A stretch of DNA of 55,275 nucleotides from Syntrophobacterales bacterium. GTDB taxonomy: Bacteria > Desulfobacterota > Syntrophia > Syntrophales > UBA2210. The stretch lies in assembly GCA_021163105.1 (NCBI GenBank), contig JAGGXJ010000086.1, forward strand, positions 1 through 55,275, written 5' to 3'. Shown one piece after another: positions 25,970 to 35,360 of the stretch. The position numbers and the translations under genes were made by a program. The notes under the pieces are model-generated. The model searched no databases and had not been told where the DNA came from. It saw only the letters and a list, made by a program, of their open reading frames with translations. Each line of letters starts with the position of its first letter. Positions within the stretch are counted from its first letter, which is position 1.

Positions 25970-26737
25970 TTAAATCATTTTTCTGATTTCATCCAGCACC
26001 CGCAGAGATTTTAGTTCTCTTCCGAGAATGTGGCGTATGAAATGTCTGAAGATATACCGGCTTTCTTTAAGGGATCTTTCTGACAATACCAGCCTGTGCA
26101 TCCGGTTTATTTCTGTTTGTTTCCCCATGAGGAGCGTCTTGATAGTCCCGGTGGACACCGGTATACAGCTCTGATCATCCCGGTAGCACAGCGAGCACCT
26201 TATGCCGCCTCTTGTCGCGTCGAAGAATGCGGTGTTTATTTTATCGAGTGGTGTATTACAGATTACACATCTTTCAAACACAGGTTCATATCCTGAAAGC
26301 ATGAGCAGGCGCAGCTCGAAAAATCTTGTTGTCTCTTCCAGGCTGTTTCCCGTTTCCAGAAGTTTCAGAAAGTCGTCCAGAAGTTGAAAAATGCCAGAGC
26401 TTTTTTTGCCTTCCGCGGTAAACTGGTCTATGAGATCGATCATGTATGACGCGGTCATGATTTTCCCCAGATCAGACCTGATCCCCGGGTAATGGTTGAT
26501 TACATCGCAGTTCTCTATGATAGCCAGACCACCTTCACCCCTTCGGGAGAAGAGCAGTATGGAATGAGAGAATGGTTCGATGGCGTTGGAAAATCTTTTT
26601 CTGCTTCGTCTGGCCCCTTTGGCAATCCCCCTGAGTTTGCCGAATTCTCTGGTAAAGAACGTAACAATGCAGTCAGATTCTCCATAGTTGATGAAACGAA
26701 GGACAAAGGCCTGCGTTTTGAAGGACGGCCTTTTCAT
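25970..26737 (-). CDS. recO: DNA repair protein RecO
   Basis: A 255-aa protein of the RecFOR pathway that helps load RecA onto SSB-coated single-stranded DNA. It has the N-terminal OB-fold (KTQAFVLRFINYGESDCIVTFF, split), a helical core, and the zinc site formed by CVIC and CSLC. I start it at the ATG at 26737, which overlaps the mgtE stop as ATGA, a translational-coupling arrangement; the track start lies inside mgtE. Length is normal. Pairing with mgtE is not a common functional association. Confidence 0.93.
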   Translation of the reverse strand: MKRPSFKTQAFVLRFINYGESDCIVTFFTREFGKLRGIAKGARRSRKRFSNAIEPFSHSILLFSRRGEGGLAIIENCDVINHYPGIRSDLGKIMTASYMIDLIDQFTAEGKKSSGIFQLLDDFLKLLETGNSLEETTRFFELRLLMLSGYEPVFERCVICNTPLDKINTAFFDATRGGIRCSLCYRDDQSCIPVSTGTIKTLLMGKQTEINRMHRLVLSERSLKESRYIFRHFIRHILGRELKSLRVLDEIRKMI

Positions 26738-28095
26738 TTCAGCAATTTCAGGAACATGGTTGCGAGACCCAGGAAGCAAAAAAATCCGAACGCGTCCGTG
26801 AAGCCCGTAACAAAGATGTTAGAGCCCAGGGCGGGATCAGCCTTCAACCACTTCAGGCCCAGAGGGATCAATGTTCCTATCAGTGTGCCCACGAACACAT
26901 TGATTATCATGGCGAGACCGAGGACCAGTCCCAGTACAGGCATTCCCTTCCAGAGATATGCAATGGTGCCGATGACTACACCTATCGCTATTCCGTTGAC
27001 AATCCCCACTACAACCTGTTTATAAAGCGCCTTCTTTGAATTTTCGAAGGTGACATCGCCGAGGGCCAACCCCCGTACGATAAGAGCAAGACTCTGAGCG
27101 CCGGCATTTCCTCCAAGGCCGGCAACTACCGGCATGAAAACCGTGAGGGTGACTACCATCTGTATGGTATTCTCAAAGAATCCTATAACCAGCGCAGATG
27201 CGAGCGCCGTCATAAGGTTGAGATAGAGCCAGGGGAGTCTTCGCCTTATGGATTGTACAGGATTATTGAAAAGGCTATCGTCTTCGTGGAGGCCGGCTAT
27301 GCGGTAGATGTCCTCCGATGATTCCTCCTCCATGACGTCGACGATGTCGTCTATCGTAATTCTGCCCAACAAGTGGTCTTCATTATCCACAACGGGGAGG
27401 TCAACAAGGTCGTACTTTTCAAACATCCTTGCGACCTCTTCCTGGTCCACATCGACATTTACACTCGGTATAGCCTTGTCGATGGCTTCTATGACAGGGC
27501 TGGTTCGTCTGGATGTGATCAGCTTCTGGAGTGGAATAGTGCCGACGAGCTTTTCATCTCTGTCCACAACAAATACGTTATATACGTTTTCAATTTCATC
27601 CGATGCCTGCACCACGGCGCTCAGGGCATTGTTGATGGTGGCGTCTGAATTGACAGAGACCAGCTCCGACTGCATAATACCGCCGGCCGTGTCCTCTTCA
27701 TATTTCAAAAGTTCCTTGAAGTCTTCTGATTCTTCAGGCTCTATCTCGTCAAGGACGGCCTTTGCCTGGTCTTCAGACAGTTCGGCGATGACGTCCGCCG
27801 CGTCATCCGATTCCATCTCATCGACAATCTCGGCGAGTTTTTTGTCGGATATACTCTCGAGTATCTGTTCTCTCGAGATGTCACTGAGTTCGGTGATGAC
27901 ATCGGATGCCTTTTCCACATCCAGGAGAGAAAACAGGCGGAGCTTCTCCTGCTCCTTGAGGTTGTCAATGAGGTCGGCAATATCGGCCGGATGTAGTATT
28001 GAGAACAGGTCGATGATGTCAAACTCCCTGTTCAAACGAATCAAATTCTTTAATTGGCTGAGATATTTTATCTCTTCTTCTCTTTGTTTTTTCAT
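26734..28095 (-). CDS. mgtE: Magnesium transporter MgtE
   Basis: A 453-aa inner-membrane Mg2+ channel. An N-terminal MgtE_N helical domain (about residues 15-125) senses cytoplasmic Mg2+, followed by two CBS domains (about 130-255) and five membrane helices (about 280-450). Its conserved last segments (GGNAGAQS, FVGTLIGTLIPLGLKW) are clear. The ATG at 28095 begins a typical N-terminus; the track's GTG at 28137 would add 14 residues, and neither has a strong ribosome-binding site. It is followed by recO through a 4-base overlap. Regulation is expected at the protein level through Mg2+ binding; no M-box riboswitch was recognised. Confidence 0.93.
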   Translation of the reverse strand: MKKQREEEIKYLSQLKNLIRLNREFDIIDLFSILHPADIADLIDNLKEQEKLRLFSLLDVEKASDVITELSDISREQILESISDKKLAEIVDEMESDDAADVIAELSEDQAKAVLDEIEPEESEDFKELLKYEEDTAGGIMQSELVSVNSDATINNALSAVVQASDEIENVYNVFVVDRDEKLVGTIPLQKLITSRRTSPVIEAIDKAIPSVNVDVDQEEVARMFEKYDLVDLPVVDNEDHLLGRITIDDIVDVMEEESSEDIYRIAGLHEDDSLFNNPVQSIRRRLPWLYLNLMTALASALVIGFFENTIQMVVTLTVFMPVVAGLGGNAGAQSLALIVRGLALGDVTFENSKKALYKQVVVGIVNGIAIGVVIGTIAYLWKGMPVLGLVLGLAMIINVFVGTLIGTLIPLGLKWLKADPALGSNIFVTGFTDAFGFFCFLGLATMFLKLLK

Positions 28096-28221
28096 AATAG
28101 GCACCAGTCGATAAGCTAAAACAATATTTATTACCACGTCTTAGGGACCAAGGCAAGACCGAAATAAAACCTTGTTCCCCATTGCTGGCAGGCTGGGCGA
28201 AGGAATATGTTTCTGCAAAAA

Positions 28222-28264
28222 GCTCCCTCTCCCTTGGTGGGAGAGGGTTGGGGTGAGGGTGATA
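28222..28264. repeat. Common intergenic REP-like palindrome (CCCTCTCCC...GGGAGAGGG)
   Basis: The sequence ccctctccc-ttggt-gggagaggg followed by 'ttggggtgaggg' matches a palindrome I know from many unrelated bacterial genomes. It lies in the 28.1-28.27 kb gap between pyrC and mgtE and could also stop transcription. Confidence 0.7.
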
Positions 28265-28272
28265 AATGTGGT

Positions 28273-29571
28273 TTAAAGCTCGGAGTCAGCGTACCTGACG
28301 TCTCCGCCGACTATGGTCATGACAGCTTTTCCCTTGAACTCCCAGTCGTTAAAAGGACAGTTGCGTCCCTTCGAGCGGAACTTATCCGCGTCAACTGTCC
28401 ATATTTTATTCATGTCTATAACCGTGATATCGGCGTCGGAGCCTGTTTTTAGAGAACCTTTTTTTATTTTCAATATGTTCGCGGGATTTACACTCATTTT
28501 TTCAACCAGCTGATTTATGGTGAGAATTCCGTCATGCACCAGTCTTAAAGAAAGAGCCAGTGAGGTCTCCAATCCTATGATGCCATTCGCGGCATACTCA
28601 AATTCTACATCCTTTTCAATGGGTGAATGGGGCGCGTGATCGCTGGCAATCGCGTCTATCGCGCCGTCCCGCAGCCCCTTTTTTATTGCCTCGACATCGT
28701 CTGAGCCTCTCAGGGGCGGATACATCTTGAAGTTTGTGGAGAATTCCTTCAATGCCTCATCTGTAAGCGTAAAGTAGTGGGGGGCGGTCTCAGCCGTTAC
28801 GTTGATTCCCGCGGATTTGGCCTCCCGGACTGCCTGAACGGAACCGGCCGTGCTTACATGGGCGATATGTACACGGGTCTTCGTGAAACCCGCAAGGCTT
28901 ATGTCTCTTATCACCATTATATCTTCCGCAATGCCGGGGATTCCGGGAAGGCCCAGCTGGGTGGATATAATTCCTTCATTCATCAAGCCGCCCGACGACA
29001 GACCCGTATCCTCGCAGTGCGAGATCACCGGCATATCGAAGGAGCAGGCATATTCGAGGGCGTGTCTCATCAATCCACTGTCTGTAACCGGATTTCCATC
29101 GTCGGAAAAGGCCACTGCTCCTGCGTCTTTAAGATCTCCGAATTCAGTAAGTACCTTCCCGTCCTGTCCCTTGCTGACCGCTGCGATGGGATATACATTT
29201 GCCATTGCTGCGAGTCGGGCCTGTTTATGTATGAATTCCGTCACGGAGCGATTATCATTAACCGGGTCGGTATTCGCCATACAGGCGATGGAGGTAAAAC
29301 CTCCGACCACCGCGGCTTCACTGCCCGTCCGGATGGTCTCTTTGTATTCAAAACCCGGTTCGCGCAGGTGGGTGTGCATATCGATAAAGCCTGGCGTGAT
29401 CATTTTATTTTTCAGGTCGAATATCTCTATATTATCTTTGGAATCTGCTTCAGAGATGGAAATATTCTTTTCCATTCTGGATATCTTTCCATCTTCTATC
29501 AGGATATCCATAACCGTATCTATATTCTGTGAGGGATCTATAACCCTGCCACCCTTGAGTATCAGTTTCAT
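28273..29571 (-). CDS. pyrC: Dihydroorotase
   Basis: A 432-aa cytoplasmic zinc hydrolase that closes N-carbamoyl-aspartate to dihydroorotate, the third step of pyrimidine synthesis. It is the type I form: N-terminal strand [13 protein letters not shown], metal-binding [10 protein letters not shown], and the conserved SDHAPH segment near residue 310. The ATG overlaps the pyrB stop as ATGA, so translation is coupled. Length matches the family. In many bacteria this type pairs with PyrB; here the two are adjacent, supporting a working complex or at least matched expression. Confidence 0.95.
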   Translation of the reverse strand: MKLILKGGRVIDPSQNIDTVMDILIEDGKISRMEKNISISEADSKDNIEIFDLKNKMITPGFIDMHTHLREPGFEYKETIRTGSEAAVVGGFTSIACMANTDPVNDNRSVTEFIHKQARLAAMANVYPIAAVSKGQDGKVLTEFGDLKDAGAVAFSDDGNPVTDSGLMRHALEYACSFDMPVISHCEDTGLSSGGLMNEGIISTQLGLPGIPGIAEDIMVIRDISLAGFTKTRVHIAHVSTAGSVQAVREAKSAGINVTAETAPHYFTLTDEALKEFSTNFKMYPPLRGSDDVEAIKKGLRDGAIDAIASDHAPHSPIEKDVEFEYAANGIIGLETSLALSLRLVHDGILTINQLVEKMSVNPANILKIKKGSLKTGSDADITVIDMNKIWTVDADKFRSKGRNCPFNDWEFKGKAVMTIVGGDVRYADSEL

Positions 29572-30491
29572 TTTCTGCCTCCTGATAAAAGATATAAAAG
29601 GGCCATTCTTACGGCAACACCATTTGTTACCTGCTCAAGGATAACGGAATGGGGCCCGTCGGCTATCTCCGGAGTGATTTCAACACCTCTGTTTATCGGT
29701 CCCGGGTGCATGACGAGTACATCATCCTTTGCCAGGTTAATATTGTCCCGGTTCAGAGAAAAATGGTTTGCGTATTCGCGGAGAGATGGGAAGAGGTTTC
29801 TTTCCTGTCTCTCAAGCTGCATGCGGAGCATCATAACAACATCCGCGTTTCTTATAGCATCTTCCATCTTGTAATAAACCGAGACGCCCATCTGATCTAT
29901 ATCCCTCGGTATCATCATTGCCGGCCCGCATATTGCCACATCCGCACCCATTTTTGTGAGACCGTATATATTGGAACGTGCCACCCTGCTGTGCGCTATA
30001 TCGCCGACTATGGCAATTTTGAGACCTTCCATGGCGCCCCTCTTCTCCCTTATTGTGAGCATGTCAAGAAGGGCCTGAGTGGGGTGTTCATGTGCGCCGT
30101 CCCCCGCGTTGATGATGGATTGTTCCAGCAGGCCGGATAGGATATGCGCCGCGCCGGCGGCGCTGTGGCGAATTATTATAATATCCGGATTCATCGATTC
30201 CAGATTCTTAGCCGTATCAATGAGAGTTTCTCCTTTTACTACACTGCTTGTGGACGCCGAGATATTTATAGTGTCCGCGCTCAATCTCTTTGCCGCGATC
30301 TCAAAGGATGTTCTTGTCCTGGTGCTTGCCTCGAAGAAGAGAGTGATAACCGTCTTTCCTCTGAGCGTTGGAACCTTTTTGATCTTCCTGGTCGAGATCT
30401 CCTTAAAAGATTCTGCCGTATCGAGTATAAGGTCGATCTCCTCTCTTGAAAGATCTATTATTCCCAGCATGTCTTTTCTTGATAAGTCCAT
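29568..30491 (-). CDS. pyrB: Aspartate carbamoyltransferase catalytic subunit
   Basis: A 307-aa enzyme joining carbamoyl phosphate to aspartate, the committed step of pyrimidine synthesis. Diagnostic motifs are STRTRTSFE (carbamoyl phosphate site, about residue 55) and HPTQALLD. The ATG at 30491 begins the family N-terminus with GAGAGG about 12 bases upstream; the track start adds 14 residues not seen in homologues. A perfect hairpin (30508-30525) abuts the ribosome-binding site. No regulatory pyrI gene follows; pyrC overlaps instead, so allosteric control by nucleotides through PyrI is absent and regulation probably rests on PyrR. Confidence 0.95.
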   Translation of the reverse strand: MDLSRKDMLGIIDLSREEIDLILDTAESFKEISTRKIKKVPTLRGKTVITLFFEASTRTRTSFEIAAKRLSADTINISASTSSVVKGETLIDTAKNLESMNPDIIIIRHSAAGAAHILSGLLEQSIINAGDGAHEHPTQALLDMLTIREKRGAMEGLKIAIVGDIAHSRVARSNIYGLTKMGADVAICGPAMMIPRDIDQMGVSVYYKMEDAIRNADVVMMLRMQLERQERNLFPSLREYANHFSLNRDNINLAKDDVLVMHPGPINRGVEITPEIADGPHSVILEQVTNGVAVRMALLYLLSGGRK

Positions 30492-30507
30492 AATGTTTTG
30501 CAACCTC

Positions 30508-30525
30508 TCCCGATCTTGATCGGGA
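30508..30525. repeat. TCCCGATC hairpin before pyrB
   Basis: A perfect 8-bp stem TCCCGATC-tt-GATCGGGA in the pyrR-pyrB gap, directly upstream of the pyrB ribosome-binding site. It belongs to the window's CCCGA...TCGGG family, but here it could also affect pyrB translation or mRNA stability. Confidence 0.55.
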
Positions 30526-30553
30526 CACACCAATACAAATGTCTGTGGATTTG

Positions 30554-31090
30554 CTAACTTTCTTCGATCACAACCTCGTCCGTATTCCTGCTGTCTGTAA
30601 GATTAACACTGATATTTTCCCACAGCGAGGAGGGGAGGGATTTACCTATAAAATCAGCCCTGATGGGAAGTTCCCTGTGCCCCCTGTCGATGAGGACGGC
30701 TAACTGTATCAATTCGGGTCTTCCGAAGTCCATAAGCGCGTCCATAGCGGCCCTTATAGTCCTGCCGGTAAAGAGGACATCGTCCACAATAACAACTTTC
30801 TTGTGATCAAGGGGGAAGGGGATATACGTCTTTTCAATCGCCGGTCTCTTGCTCGTCGTCAGTACATCATCCCGGTACAGCGTTATATCAAGTGTTCCGG
30901 ACATGATATCCGTACCTTCGATAGCAGATATTTTTTCGCGGAGCCTCTCCGACAGGAATATCCCACCTTTTCTTATGCCGATGATGGTAAGATTGTCCGT
31001 ACCCTTATTTCTCTCTAATATTTCGTAGGCAATTCGTGTAAGGGACCTTTCGATCTCTCCCGCATCCATAACCACTTTTTTCTCTTTCAT
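30554..31090 (-). CDS. pyrR: Bifunctional pyr operon regulator / uracil phosphoribosyltransferase PyrR
   Basis: A 178-aa protein that in many bacteria binds pyr leader RNA when UMP is plentiful and lowers expression, and also has uracil phosphoribosyltransferase activity. The PRPP-binding motif [13 protein letters not shown] (about residues 97-109) and the flexible-loop region are intact, and the length is normal. It is the first gene of pyrR-pyrB-pyrC, 62 bases upstream of the pyrB start. An upstream terminator and leader ORF are candidates for the regulated site, but I could not identify the PyrR-binding consensus with confidence, partly because a repeat separates them from pyrR. Confidence 0.94.
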   Translation of the reverse strand: MKEKKVVMDAGEIERSLTRIAYEILERNKGTDNLTIIGIRKGGIFLSERLREKISAIEGTDIMSGTLDITLYRDDVLTTSKRPAIEKTYIPFPLDHKKVVIVDDVLFTGRTIRAAMDALMDFGRPELIQLAVLIDRGHRELPIRADFIGKSLPSSLWENISVNLTDSRNTDEVVIEES

Positions 31091-31110
31091 CTTTATTATT
31101 CCTTAGGAAT

Positions 31111-31256
31111 CAAGAATAAATAAGTTATACAGATTGCGCCGTAATTTTGTTTGTTTTCAAGGCGTGTTGAAGCGCGCATAACGAGTTATGTAAGCTTTGA
31201 CGCAACACAGAAAACAAGTAAAAGGCCAAGCAAGGTATATGAGTTATTTATTCTTG
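31111..31256. mobile_element. MITE-like 146-bp palindromic element
   Basis: The ends CAAGAATAAATAAGTTATA and TATGAGTTATTTATTCTTG are inverted repeats (17 of 19 matching). The interior has a second inverted pair (gttttcaaggcgtgttgaagc / gctttgacgcaacacagaaaac) around a CATAACgaGTTATG tip. It has no coding capacity, so it resembles a miniature inverted-repeat element or a large structured repeat. It separates the leader terminator from pyrR. Confidence 0.65.
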
Positions 31257-31305
31257 CTGACTTAATTTGTTATCTGGAGGGAATGCCACTTCCAGAATTT
31301 GTCTC

Positions 31306-31341
31306 AAAAAAAAGCCTCCCCACAAAGTGAGAAGGCTTTTT
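31306..31341 (-). terminator. Strong terminator upstream of pyrR (possible attenuator)
   Basis: Minus strand: a 15-bp stem AAAAAGCCTTCTCAC / GTGGGGAGGCTTTTT (G-T pairs included) with loop TTT and an eight-base T run. It ends about 215 bases before pyrR and directly follows an 11-codon ORF. It is weaker on the plus strand (five T residues). Confidence 0.85.
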
Positions 31342-31375
31342 AATACCATTTTTCAGCGAAGCATTTAAGAAGCAT
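31340..31375 (-). CDS. Candidate 11-aa leader peptide ahead of the pyr terminator
   Basis: ATG at 31375 with an AAAAGGA ribosome-binding site seven bases upstream encodes MLLKCFAEKWY, and its stop overlaps the first bases of the terminator stem. A ribosome finishing this ORF would cover the stem and block termination. This resembles the coupling logic of leader-peptide attenuation; the real trigger is unknown. It is too short to be sure that it is translated. Confidence 0.4.
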   Translation of the reverse strand: MLLKCFAEKWY

Positions 31376-31409
31376 CGGGAATTCCTTTTCGTTGATTTAT
31401 ATATGGTTA

Positions 31410-31438
31410 TAGATACCAGCGTTTATTCTTTGTGTCAA
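31410..31438 (-). promoter_or_regulatory. Sigma-70-like promoter upstream of the pyr leader
   Basis: Minus strand TTGACA (31438-31433), 17-base spacer, TATCTA (31415-31410), placed between lepB and the leader ORF. Transcription would begin about 30 bases before the leader ATG. Confidence 0.6.
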
Positions 31439-31579
31439 GATGTTAATTAGTGTCTGTCAGAAGCAGCTTCTTTCATAATCTCAGCGTCAATCTATGGGAT
31501 TCCCTGATCTTGCAAATCCCGATATATCGGTACTGAATTGAACTCTTGGTAATGTAATTATTCTATTTCCGGATGGACA

Positions 31580-32194
31580 CTAATGAAGGATACGGCCCAT
31601 CCTGCTCCACCTTACACCTTTGTTGTTCTTATCCCATGACCAGTATATGATGAATGCTTTGCCCAAGACGTCCTTTAGATCTACAAATCCCCAGAATCTG
31701 CTGTCATAGCTCTGATCTCTGTTGTCACCCATAACGAATATATGCCCGGCGGGAACGGTGACTGGTCCGAAATTATCACGTGGCTGTATCGAGGCCGGAA
31801 AGAGTATTCTGTCGGTATAAACCCCGTGACCGTCGTTGTATAAAGAACCGTTCAGATATATCTTTTTGTTTTTTATCTCTATAGTATCACCCGCTATGCC
31901 TACCACCCTCTTTATGAAATCCTTTGATCTATCCATCGGATATATAAAGACAACGATGTCTTCCCTCTTGGGATCATTTACGGATATCAGGGTTTTTCCT
32001 GTAAAAGGTATCTTTACGCCGTAGGTGAACTTATTGACGAGCAGGTGATCTCCTATTTGAAGAGTTGGTTTCATTGATCCGGAGGGTATCTTGAATGCCT
32101 GTACAACAAAAGTCCTGATGAAAAGGGCTATAAGTATAGCTATTATTATTGCCTCTGACCATTCCCTGATCACGGTCTTTCTGTTTTTGCTCAT
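31580..32194 (-). CDS. lepB: Signal peptidase I
   Basis: A 204-aa inner-membrane serine protease that removes signal peptides from exported proteins. One N-terminal membrane anchor (about residues 12-32) is followed by the catalytic serine in IPSGSMKPTL (about residue 40) and the general-base lysine in DFIKRVVGIAGD (about 90); the GDNRDQSYDSRFWG box is also intact. An AGGGA ribosome-binding site precedes the ATG. Length is typical of the one-anchor, Bacillus-like type rather than the longer E. coli LepB. It lies downstream of the Sec genes on the same strand, a sensible functional grouping. Confidence 0.95.
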   Translation of the reverse strand: MSKNRKTVIREWSEAIIIAILIALFIRTFVVQAFKIPSGSMKPTLQIGDHLLVNKFTYGVKIPFTGKTLISVNDPKREDIVVFIYPMDRSKDFIKRVVGIAGDTIEIKNKKIYLNGSLYNDGHGVYTDRILFPASIQPRDNFGPVTVPAGHIFVMGDNRDQSYDSRFWGFVDLKDVLGKAFIIYWSWDKNNKGVRWSRMGRILH

Positions 32195-32269
32195 GATAAT
32201 GTCCCTGACAGTTTTTAAGTTTTTACTTACAGTAAAGGGTTGAGGAGTATAGGACTAAAACTCTATCCC

Positions 32270-32782
32270 TCACGAATATATAGCAGACATTGCTATCACC
32301 ACCATCACAATGGCGAGAGACCCTTTAGCCAATATCCCGGCAATCCTTCCCAGCAGTGAGCCCCATCCCGCTCTAACAGCCGGTTTTAGTTTTTTCTGTT
32401 CCAGATATTCTCCCAGGAACGCCCCGGCAAACCCCCCAAGGAAGACGCCGATTACAGCACCCAATCCGAATAAAATCGGAGTCATCAAAATTGCACCGAT
32501 AATTCCTCCAATGATAGACAATGCCACGCTTTTCTTTGATGAACCATATCTCCTGGTGCCAGCGATTCCCAAAAGAAAATCTATAGTTTCTGCCAGTAGA
32601 GAAATAAAGACAAGCGCGATAATTATCTTAAAACCAATTTTCTCAAAACCTGTTATCCAGGAGTAGATAATAACATCTCCAAGAATCAGAAAAGTTCCCG
32701 GGAGACCGAATATAATGGAGAAGAGCCCAATAAATAATATAATGACGAATATTGTTAACACGGTTGCTTCGAAGAGAGGCAA
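32270..32782 (-). CDS. DUF456 family membrane protein
   Basis: A 170-aa integral membrane protein of the DUF456 family, whose function is unknown. Several glycine-rich hydrophobic segments are visible, including SIIGGIIGAILMTPILFGLG and GVFLGGFAGAFLGEYL, typical of the family. The track start at 32848 lies deep inside secF; I prefer the TTG at 32782, just after the secF stop, with GAGG about ten bases upstream, although other starts are possible. It sits between secF and lepB, but a role in secretion is only guilt by association. Confidence 0.75.
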   Translation of the reverse strand: MPLFEATVLTIFVIILFIGLFSIIFGLPGTFLILGDVIIYSWITGFEKIGFKIIIALVFISLLAETIDFLLGIAGTRRYGSSKKSVALSIIGGIIGAILMTPILFGLGAVIGVFLGGFAGAFLGEYLEQKKLKPAVRAGWGSLLGRIAGILAKGSLAIVMVVIAMSAIYS

Positions 32783-32783
32783 A

Positions 32784-33704
32784 CTATTTTTTCCTCTTTT
32801 CCTTTGAAGGACTGATGGATTCCCAGACCAGAACAGTTGGACTGGCAATAAATATGGAGGAGTAGGTTCCTACCAGTATCCCTACAAGCAGAGCAAAGGC
32901 GAAATCATGAATGACTGCTCCACCGAAAATAAACAGGGCAAGCACAACAAGAAGAGTCGTAACCGATGTAAGTACTGTCCTGCTCAGCACCTGGTTTATA
33001 CTTGAGTTTACGATATCCTTAAGCGATTGCTTTCTTATGCCCTTTATATTCTCCCTTATCCTGTCATATACGACGATGGTGTCATTGAGTGAATAACCTA
33101 TAATTGTCAGCAGCGCCGCGATTATGGGGAGCGTGAATTCCTTGCCCAAGAGGGAGAAAATTCCGACGGTGATGACGACATCATGAATGAGAGCTATAAC
33201 CGCCCCTACAGCATAGCGCAGTTCGAATCTCCAGGTAACATAAATCAATATTCCGATTACCGCGTAAAGCATAGCCAGCATGCCTTTTTCTCTCAGGTCT
33301 TTACCAACCTTCGGTCCTACGACTTCGACTCTTCTTATCTCAAAATCCCCCTTGTTGTAGGAAGAGTTCAAAGCCTCTTCAATCCTGTTCGAAAGTCCCT
33401 TGAGAGCGGAGCTGGACTTCTCTGTCTTGATCAGAAACTCGTTGTTATCATGATATCCAAAACGCTGAATGACGCTGTTCCCGAGATTGATGGTTTTTAG
33501 AGAATCCCTTATCCTGTCCGCGTTTGTTTCCTGAGAGAACTTTATCTGCACCAGCGTTCCTCCGGCAAAATCTATGCCCAGATTGGGTCCGCCGTGCAGC
33601 AACAGGGACAGTATGCTTATGATTATCACAGACAGCGAAACCACAAAAGCAATCTTCATCCTTCCGACAATATCAATATTTATTCCGGGCTTTATAATTT
33701 CCAT
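32784..33704 (-). CDS. secF: Protein translocase subunit SecF
   Basis: A 306-aa inner-membrane protein of the SecDF complex, which uses the proton gradient to help pull exported proteins through the Sec channel. Six membrane segments and a periplasmic P1-like domain are apparent, with the family motifs GIDFAGGT (about residue 40) and SLNDTIVVYDRIREN (about 210-225). The ATG at 33704 follows GGAG six bases upstream; the track's TTG at 33707 is less likely. It is immediately downstream of secD. Length is normal. Confidence 0.95.
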   Translation of the reverse strand: MEIIKPGINIDIVGRMKIAFVVSLSVIIISILSLLLHGGPNLGIDFAGGTLVQIKFSQETNADRIRDSLKTINLGNSVIQRFGYHDNNEFLIKTEKSSSALKGLSNRIEEALNSSYNKGDFEIRRVEVVGPKVGKDLREKGMLAMLYAVIGILIYVTWRFELRYAVGAVIALIHDVVITVGIFSLLGKEFTLPIIAALLTIIGYSLNDTIVVYDRIRENIKGIRKQSLKDIVNSSINQVLSRTVLTSVTTLLVVLALFIFGGAVIHDFAFALLVGILVGTYSSIFIASPTVLVWESISPSKEKRKK

Positions 33705-33740
33705 CAACGTCTCCGTTCCAGTATAGATATTTAAATTTTG

Positions 33741-35339
33741 TTATATGCTTACTCTCTTGATATTTTTGTCCCATATGAAATAATCGTAAATGATTCTCGT
33801 CACAAAGATAGCGGTGAACATACTGCATATTATGCCTATGCTGAGCGTGACGGCGAATCCCTTGATGGCCCCTGTCCCGAACTGAAAAAGCACTAGAGCG
33901 GCGATAAGAGTGGTGACATTTGCATCCACGATAGTGAGCAGTGCCTTTGAGTATCCTCCTCCTATAGCAGCCCTTGGGGATTTGCCAAGTCTCAATTCCT
34001 CCCTGATCCTCTCGAATATGAGGACATTCGCATCCACGGCCATGCCTATGGTCAGCACGATACCGGCGATACCGGGAAGGGTGAGAGTTGCCTTGAATGC
34101 GGCAAGTGTTCCCAGAATCAGTACTATGTTCAGGAAGAGTGCGATATCGGCGACGATTCCCGACAGGCTATAGTACAGCACCATAAACAGTATAACCAGA
34201 ATGCTGCCCACGATTATGGACAGTATACCCTTGTTTATGGAATCCTGGCCGAGTGAGGGTCCCACGGTTCTCTGCTCTAATATTCTGACGGGTGCCGGCA
34301 GAGCGCCTGCCCGTAGAACGATGGCCAGATCGTGTGCTTCGTCCGTGGTAAAGCTTCCGGTAATCTGGGCATTGCCGCCCGATATTCTTTCCTGTATCAC
34401 AGGCGCCGAGTGAACCACGCCATCCAGAACAATTGCCAGGTGTTTCTTGACATTTGCTGCCGTTATCCTGTCGAAATCTCTCGCGCCCTGCGAATCAAAT
34501 TTCAGGGAGACATATGCCTCACCAAACCTGTTGCTGATTGATACCCTGGCATCCTCAAGGGATTCTCCTGTAAGGAGAGTCTTTTTTTTGAGCAGGTATG
34601 GTATTTTCGTTCTTCGTCCCGTCTCACTTTCTACCTTGTACCCGTAAGCTACAGCGTCTCCGGCGGGCACATTTCCCCTGAGCGCATCCTCCAGGCTGTG
34701 GCTTTCATCCAGCAGCTTGAATTCCAGAAGAGCTGTTTTCCCGATCAGGTTGATTGCCCTTTGCGGGTCTTTGATTCCCGGTAGTTGTATAAGGATGCGC
34801 TTCTTGCCCTGGGGGATTATTTCAGGTTCAGAAACACCGAATTCATCCACCCTGTTCCGTATTGTCTCAAGGCTCTGTTCGAGGGCAAACTTTTCTATCG
34901 AGGCGATCTGCTTATCCTTTATCTTTAGATAAACTTTTTCTTTTCCCTCTGTTATTTCTGAAGATTTAATGTCAAGGTTGGGGAAGTCGTTTTTCAGTAT
35001 CTTTTCGAACCGCGTGCTTGCCTCCTTATTGGGCAATTCAAGGGTAGTAACAGCTCCGCCTTCCCGATCCAGATGTTTAAACCGCACCCTTTTTTCCATG
35101 AGGGTATCTTTCAACTCATTCGAGATCCTTTCCATGGCACTCTCGACCGCCTTTTCGGTTTCCACCTCCAAAACCAGGTGCATTCCCCCCTGAAGATCCA
35201 GCCCAAGGTGGATCTTTTCCGTGTGGTTACTCCAGACAGAAGGAATTTTCTGTGTTATTGAGGGTATAAGAAAGAATAGCGCGGCTGCGATGATGACAAG
35301 CGTTACAATTCCTCTCACCTTGATATTTTTGTCGGACAT
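33741..35339 (-). CDS. secD: Protein translocase subunit SecD
   Basis: A 532-aa inner-membrane partner of SecF. The first membrane segment is followed by a large periplasmic domain (HLGLDLQGGMHLVLEV near residue 43; ELLDE-type and GDAVAYG segments after) and five C-terminal helices with the motif GMAVDANVLIFERIREEL carrying the conserved aspartate needed for proton-driven movement. AAGGA precedes the ATG. It follows yajC and precedes secF in the standard order. Confidence 0.96.
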   Translation of the reverse strand: MSDKNIKVRGIVTLVIIAAALFFLIPSITQKIPSVWSNHTEKIHLGLDLQGGMHLVLEVETEKAVESAMERISNELKDTLMEKRVRFKHLDREGGAVTTLELPNKEASTRFEKILKNDFPNLDIKSSEITEGKEKVYLKIKDKQIASIEKFALEQSLETIRNRVDEFGVSEPEIIPQGKKRILIQLPGIKDPQRAINLIGKTALLEFKLLDESHSLEDALRGNVPAGDAVAYGYKVESETGRRTKIPYLLKKKTLLTGESLEDARVSISNRFGEAYVSLKFDSQGARDFDRITAANVKKHLAIVLDGVVHSAPVIQERISGGNAQITGSFTTDEAHDLAIVLRAGALPAPVRILEQRTVGPSLGQDSINKGILSIIVGSILVILFMVLYYSLSGIVADIALFLNIVLILGTLAAFKATLTLPGIAGIVLTIGMAVDANVLIFERIREELRLGKSPRAAIGGGYSKALLTIVDANVTTLIAALVLFQFGTGAIKGFAVTLSIGIICSMFTAIFVTRIIYDYFIWDKNIKRVSI

Positions 35340-35360
35340 TTGAGTTCCTTTCGCTGTTAC

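Noticed and set aside
27308-28114. 268-aa serine-rich plus-strand ORF
   Set aside because: Antisense of mgtE; composition typical of complementary-strand frames.
28777-29644. Two long plus-strand ORFs
   Set aside because: Antisense of pyrC and pyrB; no recognisable domain.
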